DNA from: Xanthostigma xanthostigma
Lineage: Eukaryota; Arthropoda; Insecta; Raphidioptera; Raphidiidae
Direction of reading: 5' to 3'
Assembly (NCBI GenBank): GCA_963575645.1
Contig: OY754464.1
Coordinates: forward strand, 59,494,948 to 59,558,947
Length of the DNA: 64,000 nucleotides
Under the pieces are notes generated by a model that saw only the letters and a list, made by a program, of their open reading frames with translations, made no database searches and was not told the DNA's origin. Below, one piece after another: positions 56,768 through 64,000 of this stretch; the stretch's first letter is position 1, and every line of letters starts with the position of its first letter. The position numbers and the translations under genes are program-made.

Positions 56768-57069
56768 GTAAGTACTTTTTAACAATAATTATCGGTAAAC
56801 ATTATGAGGTTGAAATAAGCCTAATGGTTTTTAGAATTGGCGAAAATGTATATATTTTTTGTAAGTTCTGTTACAACTCGACGAGATGGCCATTTTTAAA
56901 AGTATACCTACAATTTTTAACTCGCGTTTTTTGAAAGTATGGCGTTCCCTTACGCCTTAAAGAATTATACTTTACTTAATTAAATAAAACGCATAAATGA
57001 ACATTCACACAAATTCTCAAAATTATTATATTAAATAAATGTATCAAAATGAAGTTTTATTGTTTTCAG

Positions 57070-57280
57070 ATCCAAAATTTGTCAAGAAGCGAAGTAAATA
57101 TAATATGTCCCCGGGGTGTCACTTCGCAATTATTTGCTTCTGGTTCAAATCCGATACTTGTTTCGAAATGCAGCGAAGAAGGCATTTTTATCGAAAATTT
57201 GCGTCATGGCGTGTCGGAACAGAGTGACACCGATATCGATACAGAGGAAGATAAAAACACTACATGTGAAACCGGTTTGG
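57070..57280 (+). CDS. Internal exon of the RRxW(T/S)TPE gene
   Basis: Acceptor TTGTTTTCAG (57060-57069) and donor GTAAAA (57281). The 211-nt exon is open in phase 0: IQNLSRSEVNIICPRGVTSQ, LFASGSNPILVSKCSEEGIF, then an acidic stretch SDTDIDTEEDKN. It leaves in phase 1, exactly the entry phase of both downstream last exons. The acidic linker before a small basic domain is typical of nuclear proteins. No function can be named. Confidence 0.5.
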
Positions 57281-57392
57281 GTAAAATATTATATTATTTT
57301 TAAACGTTTTCTAAATTAACATGACAGAAGACAAACCGTTTTAATATTCTTGTATGTCTATTCGATATCCCACGTTTTGATATTGTTTTTAG

Positions 57393-57592
57393 ATATAGAG
57401 CTCGATCTCAAACCTAATATTATCAGGCGAACATGGACCACTCCGGAAAGGTATGCTGCGAAAAGGCATTTGTCTACATTTATTCCAGATGAGAAGATCC
57501 CCCCCATAAATGATTGCGAAAGGATTGTAAAATCGGTTAAAGATTTTCAAAAACGAACAGGAATGCAGCTTCGACTATCGGCTCATAACTAA
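57393..57592 (+). CDS. Alternative last exon 1 (RRTWTTPE domain)
   Basis: Acceptor ATTGTTTTTAG, phase-1 entry (G|AT, Asp). Encodes IELDLKPNIIRRTWTTPERY, then AAKRHLSTFIPDEKIPPIND and CERIVKSVKDFQKRTGMQLR, stop at 57590-57592. The pattern RR.W(T/S).PE..A...........(K)(I/V)P....C......F..R matches a small C-terminal domain I have seen in many uncharacterised animal proteins; its fold is unknown to me and may be Myb/SANT-like. Compare 59120-59337, which codes for the same domain. A donor-like GTACAATA follows the stop, so it might instead be a poison exon. Confidence 0.5.
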
Positions 57593-57746
57593 ATCAACAG
57601 ACAGAAGTCGAAAGGTACAATATGTTTTTTTTTATTTGTAAACACTTCTTCGCGGACTTCAAAGGTTAATCGTGTGCTAATTTTCTATCGGAAACCTTTA
57701 CTTAAAATATGGGATCTCTGTGAGTTAATTGAATGTTTGGTTAATA

Positions 57747-59002
57747 CAGGGTGTTCACGCGAGGAACAAAGACAAGTTTATTGCAGAAATGAAGACGCTT
57801 ACAGAAACATGTTTCAGACAAAAGTTGTTAGGTTCGATCTGCTCTACAGCTGGAAAATATTTTCAGCTATACAGGTTGTCCTATTTAAGCGGGGCAGACC
57901 AAAGTTATGTTTTCTTTAATGCAGCATCCTGTTTTTGTTTGATTTTTGAATTCTGCACCTAATTGTTAATAGAAACTGTAAGGGAAACGTTGCTCGAAAA
58001 ATTAGCAGTTTTTGAGTTATTCAAGTTTTTTTGAAATTTTTGACATAATATGCAGATCTTTACCTAAAATTCGAGTTAGCCCAAACGAAAAACTTTATCA
58101 AACTGATATTTTGCAGATCAATAGGTAATGAAAGAGCAAATTAATTTTTGTATTCAAAAAAATAATTTACTATACAGGGTGTTCAAAATATCGTACTTCT
58201 TTTATCTAACTTAAATCGCGTATAACTTGTGAAAGTTAAATACCACGGGGTGGTTTTTATGCCCGAATTGCTTTCTTTAGGATATTTACTAACACTTTTA
58301 TAAAGGGTTCCCTAGACCTAAATCTGGTATTTTCGTGTTTATTGCGACTTGAATGCGATATTGCGAAATTTCACCTTTTAAAAGTACTGTCGCAGTGTGC
58401 TGTGAAGTATTTTTACCTTAACAGTTGAAAATAGTCATTTTAAAACTCATATCAGTAAATAATTAGTAAATATCCTAAAGAAAGCAATTCGGGCATAAAA
58501 ACCACCCCGTGATATTTAACTTTCACAAGTTATACGCGATTTAAGTTAGATAAAAGTAGTACAATATTTTGAACCCTGTATAGTAAATTATTTTTTTGAA
58601 TACAAAAATTAATTTGCTCTTTCATTACCTATTGATCTCCAAAATATCAGTTTGATAAAGTTTTTCGTTTGGGCTATCTCGAATTTTTGGTAAAGGCCTG
58701 CATATGTCAAAAATTTCAAAAAAACTTGAATAACTCAAAAACTGCTAATTTTTCGAGCAACGTTTTCCTTACAGTTTCTATTTACAATTAGGTGCAGAAT
58801 TAAAAATCAAATAAAAACAGGGTGCTGCATTAAAGAAAACATAACTTTGGTCTGTGCCGCTTAAATAGGACAACTTGTATAGCTGAAAATATTTTCCAGT
58901 TGTAGAGCAGATCGAACCTAACAACTTTTGTCTGAAACATGTTTATGTAAGCGTCTTCATTTCTGAAATAAACTTGCCTTTGTTCCTCGCGTGAACACCC
59001 TG
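57747..59002. mobile_element. 1.26-kb foldback element with a second one at its centre
   Basis: Ends CAGGGTGTTCACGCGAGG and the inverse, flanked by TA on each side (57745-57746, 59003-59004). The arms are about 425 bp. Exactly at the centre a related element (58174-58579, CAGGGTGTTCAAAATATCG ends, also TA-flanked) is itself a palindrome. Lies between the two alternative last exons. Confidence 0.85.
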
Positions 59003-59119
59003 TATAATAATTTTAGTTAAAAACATCAACACAAAATTTTCACCTCTCTCCTCTGAACTGAACTGAACTGAATTAGAACTTTTAAGTCACATGTTCATAA
59101 TATTTTTGTTTTTTTACAG

Positions 59120-59337
59120 ATTCCCGGAGTCGTAGAAGTTGGTCAACTCCGGAGAAAAAAGTAGCACGTCAATTATTTGCATACGAGATAGCTGCAGGGA
59201 AAATTCCGACATCGCAGAAATGCTTACGAACAGTTTCTGAATATAATGTGTTAAAGAAAAGGTCCGTCGCTCATATAAAGTCGTGGGTCCAAGCCGAATG
59301 CAAACGACAGAAATTAAATAATAACGCCCCTTGTTGA
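59120..59337 (+). CDS. Alternative last exon 2 (RRSWSTPE domain)
   Basis: Acceptor TTTTTTTACAG (to 59119), phase-1 entry giving Asp as in the other last exon. Encodes DSRSRRSWSTPEKKVARQLF, then AYEIAAGKIPTSQKCLRTVS, then EYNVLKKRSVAHIKSWVQAE and CKRQK, stop TGA 59335-59337. Aligned with exon 1 it keeps RR-W-TPE, A, I, KIP, C-R-V and KR. The C-terminal (HIKSWVQ) half is closer to the known domain pattern than exon 1. AATAAA occurs about 450 bases downstream. Confidence 0.55.
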
Positions 59338-59438
59338 AATTCGCTTGTGAAGCTAGTTGTATTTACTTTTTATGTTAATTTATTGCTTGTAAGTTAAATG
59401 CTAGTTTGTTAATTGAAAATAGCTTTTTTGTAACTATA

Positions 59439-59610
59439 CAGGGTGAGTCAGACCACCAGTACCGCTCGTATTTTTTCGAAATCGGTTAGTCGTAGAGAGT
59501 TGTGTCAAAAATCTGCATTATAAAAGCCCTAATAAAGAATCGAATACACAACTCTCTACGGCTAACCGTTTTCGAAAAAAACGACCGCTACGGGTGGTCT
59601 GACTCAGGAC
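59439..59610. mobile_element. Foldback MITE, about 172 bp
   Basis: CAGGGTGAGTCAGACCACC and inverse GGTGGTCTGACTCAGG-like end; arms continue through TCGAAATCGGTTAG and AGAGAGTTGTGT. Lies in the 3' region of the gene. Confidence 0.75.
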
Positions 59611-59918
59611 ACAGCTTAACGAATACATGTTTTTTTGAGATATAACAAAATGCGGTAATTTGCATCTTAGACCTTCATAGAAATAAGAAATTTATTTTAT
59701 ATTAAAAATACTATATTTAAAATATATTTTTACAAATACTATGTGTTTGGCTAATAATTCATACTTTGTGAAAATTTCTATTTACAAGAAAATAAAAAAT
59801 ATATAAATGCGTATTTATTAATTTGAAACTTTCAATATACATGTCTTTGAATCTGCCTTCTGTCTCCTAGGGATTTTTCGAAGAAACGATTCTGAAATTT
59901 TTTAAATTAAATATACTT

Positions 59919-60706
59919 TATGGTTTTTTAAAAACCGAACACCTGATTTATATTCCCTTAGGTTGCATTCAAAGGAATTTTACCCCCCGTAATAATCTTC
60001 ATAGTTTCAGGGGGGAAATCGATTGCCGGATTTTTTTATGACCTAGTGCATTCCGATGCAGTGCAATGCACTTGCGCACTCATTTTTTTAAAGAGGATTC
60101 GTCCCTGCAAATACCCCCCGCACCCTTCATCTCAAATCTTTTCCCCTCGCCTATAAACGGTTCGCGCTCTCCCGACGCTATTTTTAAAGCTAGAGGGTTC
60201 TGGTAAACGCCAAATGAAAGAAAAAGAATCAGACTACAGATCCTTCAGGCGAATCATTTGAAAAACAGTTTCGCCTACGTGTGAAATATTACGTAACTTA
60301 TTATTTTTTTCAAAAGGTTGTAAGTTTTTTCAAGAATTTTTTTTCAAAAAATTCGCCTGAAGGATCTGTAGTCTGATTCTTTGTCTTTCATTTGGCGTTT
60401 ACCAGAACCCTCTAGCTTTAAAAATAGCGTCGGGAGAGCGCAAACCGTTTTTAGGCGAGGGTAAAAGATTTGATATGTTGGGTGCAGGGGGTATTTGCAG
60501 GGACGAATACTCTTAAATGGGGACCCCGTTAAAAAAAATGAGTGCGCAAGTGCATTGCACTGCACCGGAATGCACTGGGACCTAGGTCATAAAAAAATAG
60601 GCAATCGATTTCCCCCCTGAAACTATGGAGATTATTACGGGGGGTAAAATTCCTTTGAATGCAACCTAAGGGAATAAATCAGGTGTTCGGTTTTTAAAAA
60701 ACCATA
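59919..60706. mobile_element. 788-bp foldback element
   Basis: Arms of about 320 bp from TATGGTTTTTTAAAAACCGA to its inverse. They include CACCTGATTTAT, TTACCCCCCGTAATAATC, AGTGCAATGCACTTGCGCAC and CCTTCAGGCGAAT, with a short AT-rich centre near 60312. No coding. Confidence 0.8.
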
Positions 60707-60861
60707 CAGTATATGAAATTATTTTAACATGCTTGGGTAAAGGTAGGAAAAAGGCCTTTATTCTGTAGGAATTGCGGGAAACAGTTTTAAATGCCAAATA
60801 CTTAAAGTAAACATTTGTTAATGCGTTCTGAAGACACAGGTTTGACAATATCACTGCGACA

Positions 60862-60945
60862 TATAATAATCGAAACGTCAATTGAATTATAATTAAATAA
60901 TTTGTTAATATGTATGAAAAATTGGTGGATAATTTTACTTATTAA
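60862..60945. repeat. Penelope-like fragment
   Basis: TCGAAACGTCAATTGAATTA...ATTGGTGGATAATTTTACTT parallels the right arm of 28373-28731. Confidence 0.5.
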
Positions 60946-61095
60946 CTTTAATTTTACCTATAAAATATAAAACATGTATTAATTATCTTAGTAAGTATTA
61001 AAATGATAAATAATTACTTATTAACTTTAATTTAACCAAGAAAATATAAAACATGTATTAATTATCTTAGTAAGTATTAAAATGATAAATAAAAA
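60939..61095 (+). repeat. 78-bp tandem duplication
   Basis: TTATTAACTTTAATTT...AAAATATAAAACATGTATTA...AAAATGATAAATAA occurs twice in a row with few differences. Confidence 0.8.
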
Positions 61096-61462
61096 TGATT
61101 TTGTTTTCTAAGGAAAAACTTCAGTGAAGTTCTCAAAGCACAGTCAACATTGTTTTCATTTGTATAATAAATAAAAAACTAATTATATTTTATCTCTATC
61201 TAGGTATATCTATCTTTATCGGCTAAATGCCAATAATAATATATATATAGGTCATAAAATTCTCTAAAATATTGCTTGCGCGTGCCATCTCCTATACAAA
61301 TAATGATCTGCTTAGTTGCAACTTTTAACAATGCGTGACTCCACGCGTAGTCGTCAAAATTCATACTTCAGAGAATTGGTATCCGATGCCGGTGGCCATA
61401 GTCAACAAATTGTCCGACTTGTGATGGATGCGTCATTCTACGCGCCACCAATAACCATAAAC

Positions 61463-61465
<3 letters not shown>
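61096..61465. other. No gene seen
   Basis: Spacer before the (TA)n tract. 61448-61465 (GCCACCAATAACCATAAACC) is inversely related to sequence just after the tract. Confidence 0.4.

Positions 61466-61527
<62 letters not shown>
61466..61527. repeat. (TA)n tract at left edge of duplication copy 2
   Basis: About 31 AT units, then GTATATGGTTTAGGG. The tract is longer than at 47.9 kb and has a different left flank. Confidence 0.9.
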
Positions 61528-61533
<6 letters not shown>

Positions 61534-62645
61534 GGTTTAGGGTTAATGATGGCCAATTTTTTAAATAGCTTTGTTTAATTAAGACTTACTTAATTAGCAT
61601 TGGTTTAAGACGAATTTTTTTTCTTTTCATAATTAACAGAGATAATTAGCTTGAATTTCTTATTAGTCTTTTTGGCGGCGAATATATGTTTGAATGCAGG
61701 TATCTGTAATGCCGACAAGAGAGCCACCAAATGGCATAATACTTCAGTGGTCATAATTGAAATATAACTGTTTTGTTAAAAACATTAATAATCATTAATT
61801 ATATGGGGCAATTGCTTATACTATCAAGACCTACACATTTTATAGGGATTATAATTCATAATAAAAGTTGAATAACCGCCGAAATATAACTGTTTTCACG
61901 AAAAAAAAAAAGTGACTGTTCAAACAGAATGACAATATTAGGTATCCGGTTGCAATTGTTAATTAGCTTTTTTAAACACAATCTTGTGTTGTTATCCAAA
62001 AATAACATTAAGACGGGATAATTTGTTTCCTATGGAAGCAATATTTATGAAATATGTCAAAATATATTCATTAATTGTTTTAAATTTATAATTTTTCTAC
62101 AAAAAATGATTCTACCACAAGTGTTTATATTATGTCAACAAAAGTTACATATATTTTAGGTCTAAATTTTATAGCGACGTAATAATTATTAACATTTGTG
62201 ATTATGATTTTATCAATCTTTAATTTAACATTTGAAGAATGCGAAAGTAACTCTTAAAAGCATAATTTTAAAATTTATAGGTCATTAGGTCTGTAATTTA
62301 TTGAATATTTCCTATTTTCTCTATAAACAAATTTTCTAAACGACATATTTTACATTTTTGACCTTTAAAATGTTCATAATAATAATATTTCGTATGATTT
62401 TGGCACAAGAAATAGATTAACTAAATTTTTGAATAAATTTTAAGTATAAATATTTCAAGTGTATTTTTATTTTCTTTAAAAATACTGACTTATGCTATTT
62501 CTCAAATATACGGATTTCAAAGTTACCGTTTAATATATTTAGACAATAAAACGAAAAATTTTAAACAAAACGTGTTTATTTAAAAAGATTCTACACATTG
62601 TTGGTATCACATTGTACGCTAACTAACATTATCAACAGTATATCT

Positions 62646-62828
62646 TTATAAATGACTTGAAATATCGTATATGTAGATTGTGGAAGGACCCTCAGCCCGG
62701 CTTAGATGAGCATTTTCCAGGTTTTCGGCGTGGCGTCTCCTGTTATTAACTTCAACCGCAGAAATAAATACTTGTTTTTTGATGCTTGTTCCCGAATTTT
62801 GGAAAATATAGCAATACGTTGTTCTTCT
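62646..62828 (-). CDS. Second copy of the terminal exon
   Basis: Same sequence as 49058-49240, with its AATAAA at 62575-62580. Whether upstream exons accompany it cannot be seen, since the matching region would begin past position 64000. Confidence 0.4.
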   Translation of the reverse strand, partial: RRTTYCYIFQNSGTSIKKQVFISAVEVNNRRRHAENLENAHLSRAEGPSTIYIYDISSHL

Positions 62829-62939
62829 CTAAAAAAAACAACAAAAATATTTAAAAGGTTTAGCTGTGGTGGCCCTATACACATACAAAATTTAAAAAAT
62901 GTACCTAACGTAAAACGCTGACATTTTCTGTATGTGTTA

Positions 62940-63844
62940 AGGCCGCTGCACACGAGGCTAGAAACGCTACTAGGAGTTCTGCTATTCGGTAGGATGGGTA
63001 CGAAGCTGGAAATGACGTCACTGCTGGCTAGCTCAGAAGATAGGTTTTAAAATTAGAACAGGGGCTATTTTCCCTGCTAGATTTGTTGCTAGGTATGAGC
63101 AAGAACCAATCAGGAAGCGGTATCTTCACGTGGGCACTTGACAAACGCCCACATGGCGTCATTCTGCCAGACAACAGACACGTTTAGCCGGGTATTCATT
63201 AGAGAGCCGTAACTGTAACATGTGTGACAGTAACGAGGTTCTAGTGTGTACGCGTGTTACAGTTTAGGCTCACGACGTCACCGGAACGCTTTCACCGAGC
63301 GTACTCATTTTGCGAGCTGTAACTGTAACCAAACAGATCAGAAACGAAGTTCTAGTGTGTACGAGAAGGCCAGTGGCCTGACAAGCCGGATTTATCCGCA
63401 GTTTCCTCTGACCATTCACTTATGACTATAAACTCGAATATTCTATTGTTGATACAACAAACAAGTTACAACCTCTCCTCTTGACGTCCACAAGCGCACT
63501 GCGAGCGCTTTTTGATTCGCGGCAAAAACCGACAATCGTCGGCTCGCTGCAAGCGGCACGCGTACCGATCGCAGCAGGTTTACGGACCACGTACACACTA
63601 TGTTTTTGGTAACAGTACATGCAACGGTTACGGTTACGGCTCGCTAATGAGTACCCGGCTTTTTGCTCTGCGTTTAATGTTTATATTCGAACTGTCACTG
63701 CGCGCGCACCAGATCTATCCACAAAACACGCTTGAAAAATAGTCCCGTATGCTTAAAAGCAATCAAGAAAACCAGCGCTAGAAAACTAGTAGGCAAATCT
63801 AGCAAGGAATCTAACAGCTTTTCTAGCCACGTGTGCAGTGGCCT
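62940..63844. mobile_element. Second copy of the PIF/Harbinger-like MITE with nested MITE
   Basis: Duplicate of 49352-50256; nested element at 63186-63660, with the same TTA and TTT duplications. Confidence 0.8.
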
Positions 63845-64000
63845 TTAAACTCAAAGACCAAAAAGGCTCATTGAAGTAACACGAATTTCGCGATGTGGAT
63901 GTTTTACAGTTACCACAACGCTTTGGGAGCTGTTTTGTAGCTCAATGAGCGTTATCGGTCTTTGAGCGTAACATTTGCACTAATTTTTGAGACATACTAA

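Larger units (their letters stand above)
61525..64000 (+). repeat. Exact direct repeat, copy 2 (runs off the window)
   Basis: Identical to 47937-50412 at all compared positions; the right limit is beyond the window. Confidence 0.95.

Noticed and set aside
57674-57962. Open frames of about 80 codons in the intron
   Set aside because: They are inside the left arm of the 57747-59002 foldback and mirror in the right arm.

Overview
The window looks like a gene-poor, repeat-rich stretch of an insect nuclear genome. It is AT-rich, has no bacterial-style operons, contains short exons bounded by GT/AG sites, and is full of (TA)n and (TTA)n microsatellites, foldback MITEs, hAT, Tc1/mariner and PIF/Harbinger relics, LINE tails and Helitron-like repeats. 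Several repeat families match ones I remember from moths and butterflies: the short Helitrons that start near TCTAAATATATAAAAGG and end in CTAG, the GGGTTCCGTA repeat, and the AAAAAAGGAGGAGG hairpin repeat. Lepidoptera is therefore the best guess, but this is recall and not a search.

Layout. 0-9 kb: old interspersed repeats, a first copy of the most abundant family (called R1 here), and a degenerate two-exon THAP-domain gene at 7.6-8.1 kb. 9.15-11.34 kb: a hAT-type element with a perfect 8-bp target duplication, stuffed with three younger insertions. 12-18 kb: hairpin repeats, a 920-bp foldback, another R1 copy and a possible lone LTR. 20-25 kb: a hAT MITE, an internally deleted hAT that still encodes the transposase C-terminus, a PIF/Harbinger-like MITE, a 1.5-kb element with terminal inverted repeats, and a Helitron. 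26-33.7 kb: a mariner-type MITE split apart by foldback, Penelope-like and LINE insertions, then a second hAT 'matryoshka' closed by an 8-bp duplication. 34-45 kb: Helitrons, a tRNA-derived SINE, hAT relics and more repeats.

The likely host-coding parts are few. A minus-strand gene ends at 49.06 kb: a terminal exon with an AATAAA signal follows an upstream exon at 50.48-50.67 kb, which has a decayed tandem twin at 50.81-51.00 kb. A plus-strand gene at 56.7-59.3 kb has two alternative last exons coding for the same small RRxW(T/S)TPE domain, with a 1.26-kb foldback element between them. Two minus-strand exons at 46.06-46.18 and 47.31-47.67 kb look spliced but not coding.

The most striking large-scale feature is an exact direct repeat. 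Positions 47,937-50,412 recur at 61,525-64,000 (window end) with a constant offset of 13,588 bases, and both copies begin inside a (TA)n tract. It is either a very recent duplication or an assembly artefact. No CRISPR, tRNA, rRNA or bacterial features were seen.
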